Source: Microbispora siamensis
GTDB taxonomy: Bacteria > Actinomycetota > Actinomycetes > Streptosporangiales > Streptosporangiaceae
Direction: 5' to 3'
DNA: 64,000 nucleotides
NCBI RefSeq assembly: GCF_016863095.1
Contig: NZ_BOOF01000003.1
Span: 226,737 to 290,736, forward strand
The translations under genes were made by a program, and so were the position numbers. A model generated the notes under the pieces. It saw only the letters and a list, made by a program, of their open reading frames with translations, did not search any database and had not been told where the DNA came from. Shown here piece after piece: positions 36,248 through 44,410 of this stretch. The first letter of the stretch is position 1. Each line of letters starts with the position of its first letter.

Positions 36248-37095
36248 GCCCGCTCGCCCGCAGGAGGCTCGGACGGGCCGCGCTGAACGCGGCCGGGGTC
36301 GTGGTGTTCCTCTTCGCGGTCTTCCCCGTCTACTGGATGGTCACCACGGCCTTCAAGCCGAACGACCAGATCTTCACCACGAGCTTCATCCCGTTCCCCA
36401 GCCCGCCCTCGATGGACCACATCTCGCGGGTCTTCACCAAGGGCGTCGCCGGCCACTCCATCTGGCAGTACCTGTTCAACAGCACGCTCGTGGCGCTCAG
36501 CGCCGTCGTGCTCGGCGCGGTGTTCGCGCTGCTCGCGGCGACCGCGGTGGCCAGGTTCCGCTTCCGGTTCCGCACCTCGTTCCTGATCCTGCTGCTGATC
36601 GTGCAGATGGTGCCGGCCGAGGCGCTGCTGATCCCGCTGTTCACCATGGTCAAGCGGCTCGGCCTGTACGACCAGCTGCTCGGCCTGATCATCATCAACG
36701 TCGGCCTGACGCTGCCGTTCTCCGTCTGGATGCTGCGCACGTTCGTCGCGGCCGTGCCCAAGGAGCTGGAGGAGGCGTCCTGGATCGACGGCGCGGGCCG
36801 GTTCACCACGTTCTGGCGGGTGCTGTTCCCGCTCGTCGCGCCCGGTCTCGTCGCGACCAGCATCTTCGCGTTCATCACCACCTGGAACGAGTTCGTCTAC
36901 GCCCTGACCCTCATCGGCGACCAGGGCAAGTACACGATGCCGGTCGCGCTGCAGTTCTTCGTCGGCCAGCGTTCGACCGACTGGGGCGGCATCATGGCCG
37001 CCTCCACCCTGATGACCATCCCGGTCCTCATCTTCTTCCTGCTGGTCCAGCGGCGGATGGTCTCCGGCCTCGTCGCGGGCGCGGTCAAGGGATAA
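36244..37095 (+). CDS. Sugar ABC transporter permease (MalG-like)
   Basis: Second permease, 283 aa, six TM helices, EAA loop EEASWIDGAGRFTTFWRVLFPLVAP. ATG 36244 overlaps the preceding gene by four bases. It forms the channel with the MalF-like subunit. Confidence 0.93.
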   Translation: MSPLARRRLGRAALNAAGVVVFLFAVFPVYWMVTTAFKPNDQIFTTSFIPFPSPPSMDHISRVFTKGVAGHSIWQYLFNSTLVALSAVVLGAVFALLAATAVARFRFRFRTSFLILLLIVQMVPAEALLIPLFTMVKRLGLYDQLLGLIIINVGLTLPFSVWMLRTFVAAVPKELEEASWIDGAGRFTTFWRVLFPLVAPGLVATSIFAFITTWNEFVYALTLIGDQGKYTMPVALQFFVGQRSTDWGGIMAASTLMTIPVLIFFLLVQRRMVSGLVAGAVKG

Positions 37096-37148
37096 CCACA
37101 CCGCCACCGGCACCTCCCCCTCGTACGGCCGCCCTTGTCGCCGCCCTT

Positions 37149-37177
37149 GTACGGCCACCGCGACCCGGTGGCCGTAC
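37149..37177. promoter_or_regulatory. Perfect 12-bp hairpin between transporter and glycosidase genes
   Basis: GTACGGCCACCG, loop CGACC, CGGTGGCCGTAC. It is preceded by a tandem GCCGCCCTTGT repeat (about 37131-37153). No T tract follows, so it is more likely a processing or attenuation hairpin that stabilises the upstream message than a full terminator. Confidence 0.65.
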
Positions 37178-37230
37178 GGGCCCTGCCCGCGCGCCGTCAC
37201 ACCCTCTGTCACCTAAGGAGCCGAGACACC

Positions 37231-38715
37231 ATGTCCGCCACCCGCGACCCCCTGACGGGGGCCGCCGACCCGTCCACGCGTACCGGCGACCCGGGCCTGC
37301 ACCGGCTCGCGGCGGGCGCACTGCTGATCTCGTTCCGGGGCACGACCGCGCCGGACTGGGTCCTGCGCGGCCTGGAGGACGGTCTGGGGGGCGTCTGCCT
37401 CTTCGGGTTCAACGTCGCGGACGGCGAGCAGGTCGCCGCGCTCAGCGCCCGCCTGCACGAGGCGGGACGCCCGGTCGTCTCCCTGGACGAGGAGGGCGGG
37501 GACGTCACCCGGCTGGCCTACCACACCGGGAGCGCCTACCCGGGCAACGCGGCGCTCGGCGCGGTGGACGACGTGGCGCTGACCGAGCGGGTCTACCACG
37601 CGATGGCCGCGGATCTGGCGCGGTGCGGGGTGAACCTCGACATGGGCCCGGTGGCCGACGTCAACACCGCCGACGACAACCCGATCATCGGCACCCGGTC
37701 GTTCGGCTCGTCGCCGGACCTCGTGGCACGGCACACGGTCGCCGCCGTACGCGGCCTGCAGTCCGCGGGGATCGCCGCCTGCGTCAAGCACTTCCCGGGT
37801 CACGGCGCCACCCACCAGGACTCGCACCTGGAGATCCCGCTGGTGGACGCCTCGCTCGACCTGCTGAGGGAGCGCGAGCTGGTCCCCTTCCTGGCGGCGA
37901 TCGAGGCGGGCGCGAAGTCCATCATGTCGGCGCACGTGGCGGTCCCCGACCTGACCGGGACGCTGCCCGCCACGCTGAGCCGGGAGACGCTGACCCGGCT
38001 GCTGCGGCGCGAGCTCGGCTACGACGGCGTCGTGATCACCGACGCCCTCGACATGCACGCGATCAGCAGGAGCGTGGGGCTCGCGGAGGGTGCGGTGATG
38101 GCCCTGGCCGCGGGCGCCGACCTGCTGTGCCTCGGGCCGCTGCCCACTCCGGAGGACGTCCGGGGCATGGTGGACCACATCGTGGACGCCGTCGCCGAGG
38201 GCAGGCTCACGGCCGAGCGGCTGGAGGAGGCCGCCGCGCGGGTGGAGCGGCTGCGCGACTGGTTCGGCGCGACACGCGCCGAGGACGCGGAGGGCGACGT
38301 CATCGGCCTGGACGCCGCCCGCCGCGCCGTGTCGCTGACGGGCTCGGCGGGGCCGCTGGTCGACCCGTTCGTGGTCGAGATCGACACGCCGCCCACGATC
38401 GCGGTGGGCGAGGTGCCCTGGGGGGTCGCGCCGTGGCTGCCGCAGGCCGAGATCGTCCGGGTCAAGCCGGAGGAGGCCGACGCCGCGGCGCTGCTCGGGC
38501 GGGCGCGGGACCGCTCGCTGATCGTCGTCGTCAAGGACGCCCACCGCCACCAGGGCAGCCGCGAGCTGATCTCGGGGCTGCTCGCCGCCCGCCCGGACGC
38601 CGTCGTGGTGGAGATGGGCCTGCCGATCTGGCGGCCCGACTCGGGGGCCTACATTGCGACGTACGGCGCGGCCCGCGCCAACGCCCAGGCGGCCGTCGAA
38701 CTGCTCACGGCGTGA
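37231..38715 (+). CDS. GH3 beta-N-acetylglucosaminidase (NagZ-type)
   Basis: Cytoplasmic glycoside hydrolase family 3 enzyme of 494 aa that removes GlcNAc from muropeptides or chito-oligosaccharides. The TIM barrel carries KHFPGHG and the Asp-Ser-His dyad (QDSHLE) that acts as acid/base in NagZ, and the nucleophile Asp is in VVITDALDMHAI. A C-terminal second domain (about residues 370-494) is present, as in Cellulomonas Nag3-like two-domain enzymes, some of which are phosphorylases. No signal peptide. AAGGAG lies ten bases before ATG 37231. It probably acts on the sugar brought in by the upstream transporter. Confidence 0.92.
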   Translation: MSATRDPLTGAADPSTRTGDPGLHRLAAGALLISFRGTTAPDWVLRGLEDGLGGVCLFGFNVADGEQVAALSARLHEAGRPVVSLDEEGGDVTRLAYHTGSAYPGNAALGAVDDVALTERVYHAMAADLARCGVNLDMGPVADVNTADDNPIIGTRSFGSSPDLVARHTVAAVRGLQSAGIAACVKHFPGHGATHQDSHLEIPLVDASLDLLRERELVPFLAAIEAGAKSIMSAHVAVPDLTGTLPATLSRETLTRLLRRELGYDGVVITDALDMHAISRSVGLAEGAVMALAAGADLLCLGPLPTPEDVRGMVDHIVDAVAEGRLTAERLEEAAARVERLRDWFGATRAEDAEGDVIGLDAARRAVSLTGSAGPLVDPFVVEIDTPPTIAVGEVPWGVAPWLPQAEIVRVKPEEADAAALLGRARDRSLIVVVKDAHRHQGSRELISGLLAARPDAVVVEMGLPIWRPDSGAYIATYGAARANAQAAVELLTA

Positions 38716-39923
38716 ACGCCTCGGGCACCGCCGTCGTGCCGCGCGTACGAGGAGAGCGGACGACCGCGTAGAGGACCGCGGCGGCGACCTGGACGGCGGC
38801 GATCCCGAGCAACACGAGCGGCGCGGGCAGCCCGGCGCACAGGCCGGCCACGGCGGACCCGCAGGACGCCGCCGTGATCTTCAGACCCGCTCCGAGCGTG
38901 AACACCTGGGGCCGCAGCCGGGGCGGCGCGTGGTCCGCCCGGATGCGCAGCGTGGCGCTCAGCAGCGGCCCGTCGAACAGCCCGGCGAGGGCGAACAGCG
39001 GCATCGCCCAGGTCACCGAAGGCGCGAGCGCGGCGACCGCCAGGGCCAGCCCCAAGCCGAGCATGGCGAGCCCGGCCAGGCGTGGGGCCGGAACGGGCCG
39101 CCGCGCCACGGCCAGCGAGCCGATCAGGGCTCCCACGGCGAACGCCGTCACCAGTGCGCCCCAGTGCGCCCCCCGCGCCCGGACTGCCGTGCGCGTCCGC
39201 GAAGAGCACGGTGGCGGCGGTGAGGCCACCGATTCCGAGGAAGGCCAGGCAGGTGGCCGCCGTGATCGCCCGGAGCTCCCGGATGCGCCACACGACGGCG
39301 AGCCCCGCCATGAGGTCGCCCCGCAGCGTCGGACGCTCCTGCGTGTCCTGCCGGCGACGGTGCGGCAGCAGGGCGACGAGCGCGGCCGCGCACGCCGCGG
39401 CCGCGCCCACGGCCGCCATGGCCGGCGCGGGCGAGGCCAGGCCGGTCACCACGGTCACCGCGAGAGGGCCGGTCACGGACGCCGCGTTGAACACGGCGGC
39501 GTCCAGGGCGTAGGCGCGGTCCCGCGCCGCGCCCGCCGGAACCAGCGCGGCCAGCAGACCGGACAGCCCGCCGGAGACCACCGGCCCGCAGCAACCGCCG
39601 GCCAGGGCGACCGCGAGCGTCACGGGCAACGGCGCGCGCCCGACGAGGAGCACCAGGGCCTCGACCGCCAGCGCGAACCCGGCCAGCGCCCCGGCGTAGA
39701 AGACGCGCGGGCTGCGCACCCGTCCGGCGAGGGCGCCCGCGAGGGGCGCGGCGAACACGTGCGGCGCCATCAGGGCGGTGAGCACGAACGCGCCCTCCGC
39801 CGCGCTGCCCGACCGGTCGAGGGCGAGCAGGACGGCCGCGACCGCCACACCCTCCTCGGCCAGCCGGGCGAGCAACGCGGTGACCAGATAGAGCCTCACT
39901 CCGGCGGGCACGCGACCTCCCAT
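38705..39923 (-). pseudogene. MFS transporter gene disrupted by a 10-bp tandem duplication
   Basis: An MFS gene split between two frames. The first about 250 codons (39923 downward; MGGRVPAGVRLYLVTALLARL to GSPGAGGAL) run in one frame. The remainder (LVTAFAVGALIGSL onward, ending at 38705) is in another. The break coincides with a perfect tandem copy of CCAGTGCGCC at 39151-39160 and 39161-39170. Deleting one copy rejoins the protein seamlessly as GAGGALVTAFAVG, giving a normal about 400-residue MFS protein. So this is a recent frameshift, a reversible switch, or an assembly error. It is divergent from a CGNR regulator and converges on the GH3 gene, overlapping it by 11 bp. Confidence 0.88.
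39151..39170. repeat. 10-bp tandem duplication causing the MFS frameshift
   Basis: CCAGTGCGCC occurs twice in direct succession with no mismatch. One unit restores the reading frame. Confidence 0.95.
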
Positions 39924-39951
39924 GTAACGGCTTTGCGAATCAAGACGTTAC
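39924..39951. promoter_or_regulatory. Inverted repeat in the divergent MFS/CGNR promoter
   Basis: GTAACG (39924-39929) and CGTTAC (39946-39951), 16 bases apart, abut the MFS start codon. TACCCT (39949-39954), seven bases before GTG 39962, could be the -10 of a leaderless CGNR transcript. Confidence 0.5.
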
Positions 39952-39961
39952 CCTAGGACGT

Positions 39962-40522
39962 GTGAGCGAGACGTCGACCAAGCAGGGATTCCAGCCGGCC
40001 CGGCGGCTGATCGACCTTGTGAACGCGGTCCGCCGGTCCCAGGACCTGCCGCGCGCCGCGATGGCCGACCTGCTCGCCCGGCACGGTGAGAGCGCCGGAG
40101 ACCTGACGGAGCGGGAATTCTCGGACTCGGACGCGGACGCCCTGCGTGCCGCCGCCCTCCGCATGGCGGACGTGCTGGCCGAGACCGACACCGACAAGGC
40201 CGCCCAGGCCCTCAACGTCCTGCTGGCCGAGCACTGCGCGCCGCCGTACCTGTCCCGGCACGACGGTCACCCCTGGCACCTGCACGTGGACCGGGGCGAG
40301 AAGGCGGGCTGGGACGAGTGGTTCCTCGCGTCGAGCGCGCTGGCCCTGGCGCGGATCCTCAGCGAGTACGGCCGCGTCACCTGGGGCGAATGCGCCGCCG
40401 CGACCTGCTCGGCCTTCTACCTCGGCACCGGCCCGGGCAGCGCCCGCCGCTACTGCTCGGCCGCCTGCGCCTCACGGGAGCGGGTGGCCGCCCACCGCCG
40501 CCGCGCCCGCGAGCGGTCCTGA
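39962..40522 (+). CDS. CGNR zinc-finger (ABATE domain) regulator
   Basis: Putative stress-responsive regulator of 186 aa. An N-terminal ABATE-type ligand domain (RRLIDLVNAVRR onward) is followed by a C-terminal CGNR-like treble-clef zinc finger with paired cysteines (CAAATC and CSAAC) and an Arg-rich tail. The typical partner is a divergent MFS efflux gene, as found here, although that gene is broken. GTG 39962 appears leaderless. Confidence 0.88.
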   Translation: MSETSTKQGFQPARRLIDLVNAVRRSQDLPRAAMADLLARHGESAGDLTEREFSDSDADALRAAALRMADVLAETDTDKAAQALNVLLAEHCAPPYLSRHDGHPWHLHVDRGEKAGWDEWFLASSALALARILSEYGRVTWGECAAATCSAFYLGTGPGSARRYCSAACASRERVAAHRRRARERS

Positions 40523-40541
40523 CGACGGCCTCGCACCCTCC

Positions 40542-41735
40542 TCAGGAGGTGAAGATCTCTTCCCGGGCCTGGTCGAGCGCGGCGAGGACGGCGCCGCGCA
40601 GCACCGGGTTGCCCTCCACCTGGCTCGTGACGACCTGCGGCGGGACGGGGCAGATGCGCGCGACCGCCTCCTCCACGCGGGCGGTCAGCGCCGCCCCGCC
40701 GGCCCGGCAGACCTCTCCGGCCAGCACCACGAGGCCGGGGTCGAGCACCACGCACACCGACGCCACACCGAGGGCGAGCCGCGAGGCGACCTCGTCGAGC
40801 AGGGGCTCGCCCGCGGCCCCGGCCGCGACGGCCGCGGTCACGCAGTCGGCGGCGGTGTCCCCGGCGAAGCCGTGCCCACGGGCCAGTTCGGTGACGGCCT
40901 CGGAGCTGACCAGCGACTGCAGGCCGCCCCCGAGCGACGGCAGGCGCCCGGGGACCGCCCTCACGTCGTCGGCGAGCGGCACCCCGGGCACCGGGAGATA
41001 GCCGATCTCCCCCGCGCTGCCCGAACGGCCCCGGTGCAGCCGCCCGCCCAGTACGACGGCCAGGCCGATGCCACGGCCCACCCACACGAGCACGAAGTCG
41101 TCCACCTCCTGGGCGGAGCCCTTCGCGCGTTCGGCGATCGCGGCGAGGTTGACGTCGTTCTCGATCGTGACGTCCCGGCGCAGGTCGCGTGCGAGCGCCT
41201 CGTGGATGCCCTCGTGCCACTGCGGCAGGTCGAAGGAGAACCGCACATCGCCGGTGCGGGGGTCGACGACGCCGGGCGTGCCGATCACCACGCCGCGCAG
41301 CCGCGACAGCGCCACCTTCGCGCTCCTGCAGGCCTTCACCACGGCCGCGTGCACCAGCGACACCGGGTCGTCCTGCCCCTCGGGGGAGGCCGTCACCTCG
41401 GCCACCACGTCGCCGTTGATGTCGGCGATCGCCGCCGACACCCGGTCGGGGCCGACCTCGAGCCCCGCGACGTACGCACAGGAGGCGATCACGCCGTACA
41501 ACGCGGCGTTGGGCCCCCGGTTGCCCGCCTGCTCCCCCACGACCTCCACGAGGCCGCGCTCCTCCAGACGCGCCAGCGTCTGGGACGCGGTGACCTTGGA
41601 CAGGCCGGTGAGCTCCCCGATCTGGCCGCGGGTCAGGGGACCCGAGGCGAGCAGCAGTTCCAGGGCGGCCCGGTCGTTGATCTCCCGGAGCAGCCGGGGT
41701 ACGCCAGGACGTCGCTCCATGCTCCTGCTTCCCAT
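40542..41735 (-). CDS. ROK-family transcriptional regulator (second copy)
   Basis: ROK regulator of 397 aa, clearly paralogous to the one at 32505-33680: RPGVPRLLREINDRAALELL against RPGTPRLLRQINDRAALELL, and NRGPNAALYG against GRGPNAALYG. The HTH recognition segment LTGLSKVTASQTLARLE is almost the same, so the two may bind similar operators. The ROK-kinase zinc motif is absent. Start 41735 has GGAG nine bases upstream; longer in-frame starts add an unrelated tail. No transporter is adjacent, so its target is not obvious. It is divergent from the membrane-EEP gene. Confidence 0.9.
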   Translation of the reverse strand: MGSRSMERRPGVPRLLREINDRAALELLLASGPLTRGQIGELTGLSKVTASQTLARLEERGLVEVVGEQAGNRGPNAALYGVIASCAYVAGLEVGPDRVSAAIADINGDVVAEVTASPEGQDDPVSLVHAAVVKACRSAKVALSRLRGVVIGTPGVVDPRTGDVRFSFDLPQWHEGIHEALARDLRRDVTIENDVNLAAIAERAKGSAQEVDDFVLVWVGRGIGLAVVLGGRLHRGRSGSAGEIGYLPVPGVPLADDVRAVPGRLPSLGGGLQSLVSSEAVTELARGHGFAGDTAADCVTAAVAAGAAGEPLLDEVASRLALGVASVCVVLDPGLVVLAGEVCRAGGAALTARVEEAVARICPVPPQVVTSQVEGNPVLRGAVLAALDQAREEIFTS

Positions 41736-41897
41736 CGTCTGAGTCTCCGGCTCGCCGTCGGTGCGCCCCACCCACGCCCCTCCGGTTCGCTCGGCCCCCG
41801 GTGGCGCTTCGGTCATGCACGCCCGTGAATGAATAACAAGGTTTAAAGCAAGCTTAGCGAGCAGACGAGTGCGGGGGATCGCCCCAGGTCGAACGAT

Positions 41898-41937
41898 TGG
41901 TAACGCTCCCATGGTTCATGAGGATGGCTCATATGAG
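41898..41937. promoter_or_regulatory. Candidate operators before the membrane-EEP gene
   Basis: TGGTAACGCTCCCA (41898-41911) is an imperfect LacI-type palindrome with a CG centre, resembling the CebR-type operator TGGGAGCGCTCCCA in 11 of 14 positions. CTCATATGAG (41928-41937) is a perfect 10-bp palindrome. Both lie within 55 bp of the start codon. Confidence 0.4.
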
Positions 41938-41952
41938 TCCGAAGGGAGCGCC

Positions 41953-43845
41953 ATGACCGAGACGGCCGGGCAACCGCACACCACACCGGCCCGCCGGCAT
42001 CCCGCTCCCCCGTGGCCACTGGTCATGCTCGTCGCGGGCGTCGCGCTCCTGTTCGACGTGGTGCGGGTGTTCCTGCCGTCCCTCATCACCCTGTACGGCA
42101 GGGCGGGCGAGACCGACCCCGCGAGCATGGGGTTGTACGCCGCGCTGTGGTTCGTCCTGCCGTTCGCCGCCGTTCCCGCGGCGCGGCTCACCTCGCCCCG
42201 GGTCGTCACGATGGCGGGCGCGGTGGCGCTCGTCGCGGCCCGGCTCGGCCTGCAGGCCGCGGACGGGGGCACGCCCCAGCTTCTGCTCGCCTCCGCCGGG
42301 GTCACGGCGGGCCTGGTCTTCCTCTACGGCTGCGCGCGGACGACGGCGGGCACATGGGTGCCGGCCGGGCTGATCGGCGGCCTGGCCGCCTCCTCGATCG
42401 TCCATCTGGCCCTCGACCGGGTGGACCTCGTCTGGCGGGGCGGGCCGCTGCCCTGGCTCGCCGTCGCCGCGCTCTGCCTCGCCTTCCTGTGGTCCGTACG
42501 GCTCTCGCCCGCGTCGCCCGCCCCCGCCCCGGCGGCCGTGTGGTTCGCCTTCGGCCCGATGCTCATGCTCGCGGGCATGTACTGCGGCGGCCCGGCCGTA
42601 CTCGCGCAGGACACCGGGCAGCACAGTGCGCCCTTCACGGCCCTGGCGGTCGCGCTCCAGGTCGTGGCGCTGTGCGCGGCCGTCGTCTACGCCTGGACCA
42701 CGTCGTGGGGCTGGACCGCCGGGCTCTTCCTCGTCGCCGGGGTGGCGGCGGCGGAGACCGGCGTGCAGGGCCTGCCGGCTCTCGTGACGGCGGTCGCCCT
42801 CGGGGCCTGCGCCGGCGCCGCCGGACAGCAGGCGGACACCACCGCGGGCGGGCGTGGGGGCGTCGCGGTGCTGGGCGGGATGCTCGTGTTCCTGGCCGGG
42901 GCGTTCCTCTACTACGCCGCCTTCGACGCCGACCTGGGGTTCCCCAACGCGCTGGTCCCGATGGCGGTCGCCGTTCTGGTCGCCGCCGTCGCCGTACGCG
43001 CGGGCCGGCGGCACCGGACAGCCCCGGTACGGCGGGCGCCGCGGCGATGGGGCTCGATCGCACTGTCGTCGGCCCTGCTGGCCGGCCTCCTCACCTGGCA
43101 GTCGCCGCCCGCCACGAGGACGATCACCGGTGACGAGTTCACACTCGTGGCGTACAACATCCGGATGGGCTTCGGGCTTGGCGGGCGGCTCGACCTCGAC
43201 CGCGTCGCCGCCTGGGCCGCCGCCCGGCGTCCCGACGTGGTGCTGCTCAGCGAGGTGGACCGGGGCTGGCTGCTCAACGGCGGGCACGACGACCTGGCGA
43301 GGATCGCTCGCGGCCTGGGCATGCGCTACCACTTCGCCCCCGCCGCGGACCGCCTCTGGGGTGACGCGCTGCTCACGAACCTGCCCGTCGCCGAGATCGG
43401 CTCGACCCGGCTGGGGCGGCACGGATACCCGACCGGCGCCCAGGCCCAGTCGATCGTGCTGGAGGTCGGCGACCACGAGGTGGGGATCGTGAACACCCAC
43501 CTGCAGGAGCCGCGCGGGCAGGCGCCCGAGGTGGCGGCGATCGCCCGGCGGCTCGCCGCGAACACCCTCCCGCCCGGGGTCGGGGTGGCCGGTCCGCGAC
43601 CGGTGATCGTGGTGGGAGACCTCAACACGACGCCGTCGGACCCCCAGATGCGCGTGCTGGAGGCCGCGGGCCTGTCCGACCCGCTGCGGGCGCTCGGCGA
43701 CCCGCCGACCTCTCCCGCCGACGCCCCCGTGCGGCGCATCGACCACGTGCTGATCTCGGACGGACTCACCGCGGTGGCGGCCGACGCGCCCCGGGTGCCG
43801 TTCTCCGACCACCTCCCGCTCGTCGTACGGCTGCGCCTGGAATAG
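41953..43845 (+). CDS. Multi-TM membrane protein fused to endonuclease/exonuclease/phosphatase domain
   Basis: Protein of 630 aa. About ten TM helices occupy residues 15-385. The C-terminal EEP domain (about 390-630) has all catalytic motifs: VAYNIRMG (Asn), LLSEVDRG (Glu), GDALLTN, VNTHLQ (His), VGDLNTTP (Asp/Asn), RRIDHVL and SDHLPLVV (terminal Asp-His). Such phosphodiesterases cleave phosphoinositide-like lipids, sphingomyelin or nucleic acids. Tethering to a large membrane domain suggests a lipid or extracytoplasmic substrate. GAAGGGAG precedes ATG 41953. Regulation by a LacI-type protein is possible. Confidence 0.88.
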   Translation: MTETAGQPHTTPARRHPAPPWPLVMLVAGVALLFDVVRVFLPSLITLYGRAGETDPASMGLYAALWFVLPFAAVPAARLTSPRVVTMAGAVALVAARLGLQAADGGTPQLLLASAGVTAGLVFLYGCARTTAGTWVPAGLIGGLAASSIVHLALDRVDLVWRGGPLPWLAVAALCLAFLWSVRLSPASPAPAPAAVWFAFGPMLMLAGMYCGGPAVLAQDTGQHSAPFTALAVALQVVALCAAVVYAWTTSWGWTAGLFLVAGVAAAETGVQGLPALVTAVALGACAGAAGQQADTTAGGRGGVAVLGGMLVFLAGAFLYYAAFDADLGFPNALVPMAVAVLVAAVAVRAGRRHRTAPVRRAPRRWGSIALSSALLAGLLTWQSPPATRTITGDEFTLVAYNIRMGFGLGGRLDLDRVAAWAAARRPDVVLLSEVDRGWLLNGGHDDLARIARGLGMRYHFAPAADRLWGDALLTNLPVAEIGSTRLGRHGYPTGAQAQSIVLEVGDHEVGIVNTHLQEPRGQAPEVAAIARRLAANTLPPGVGVAGPRPVIVVGDLNTTPSDPQMRVLEAAGLSDPLRALGDPPTSPADAPVRRIDHVLISDGLTAVAADAPRVPFSDHLPLVVRLRLE

Positions 43846-43860
43846 GCCCGGCCGGGCCGT

Positions 43861-43904
43861 GTTGGCAGGCGGGCGTCCTACCGATGCCAACCAGGCGGGA
43901 TAAT
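43861..43904 (+). promoter_or_regulatory. Leaderless promoter and operator of the Rrf2 gene
   Basis: GTTGGCA (43861-43867) and TGCCAAC (43885-43891) form a perfect 7-bp inverted repeat with 17-base spacing. It is followed by GATAAT (43899-43904), seven bases before ATG 43912. This looks like a leaderless, autoregulated promoter. Confidence 0.55.
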
Positions 43905-43911
43905 CGACTAC

Positions 43912-44376
43912 ATGCGACTTTCTGCCCGTGTCGACTACGCCCTCCGTGCCGCCGCCGAACTCGCCGCGGCGGGTGAGGGACCCACCACGGTGGGCGAGCT
44001 GGCCAAGGAGCAGGAGATGCCCCCCAAATACCTGGAGAACATCCTGCTGCAGATGCGCCGCGCCGGACTGGTGCGCGGGCAGCGGGGCCCAGAGGGGGGC
44101 TATGTCCTGGCGCGGCCTGCCAGTCAGATCTCGCTCGCCGACGTGATCCGCGCGGTGGACGGGCCGCTGGCCAACGTGCGGGGCGAGCGGCCCGAGCACG
44201 TCGGCTATCAGGGCGCCGCCCAGGCGCTGCAGCAGGTGTGGATCGCGCTGCGGGCGAGTGAGCGGGCCATCCTCGAGGAGGTCACCCTGGAGCAGATCGC
44301 CAAGGGCGAGCTGCCGCCCCGGGTGACCGAGCTCGCCGCCGACCCGGCGGCGTGGGACTCGCACATGCCGGTGTGA
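43912..44376 (+). CDS. Rrf2-family transcriptional regulator without cluster cysteines
   Basis: Regulator of 154 aa. The winged helix at the N-terminus (MRLSARVDYALRAAAELA, recognition helix MPPKYLENILLQMRRAGLV, wing GQRGPEGGYVLARP) is typical Rrf2. It contains no cysteine, so it cannot hold the Fe-S cluster of IscR, NsrR or RsrR; a CymR/YwnA-like redox-independent or ligand-binding role is more likely. Start ATG 43912 lacks a Shine-Dalgarno and fits a leaderless mRNA. The glycosylase follows at 34 bp. Confidence 0.9.
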   Translation: MRLSARVDYALRAAAELAAAGEGPTTVGELAKEQEMPPKYLENILLQMRRAGLVRGQRGPEGGYVLARPASQISLADVIRAVDGPLANVRGERPEHVGYQGAAQALQQVWIALRASERAILEEVTLEQIAKGELPPRVTELAADPAAWDSHMPV

Positions 44377-44410
44377 GCCGCCTGTACCCGATCCTCCCGG
44401 GAGGAGAGCC

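Noticed and set aside
39151..39170. Programmed ribosomal frameshifting in the MFS gene
   Set aside because: No slippery heptamer with downstream structure is seen; the exact 10-bp duplication explains the frame change completely.
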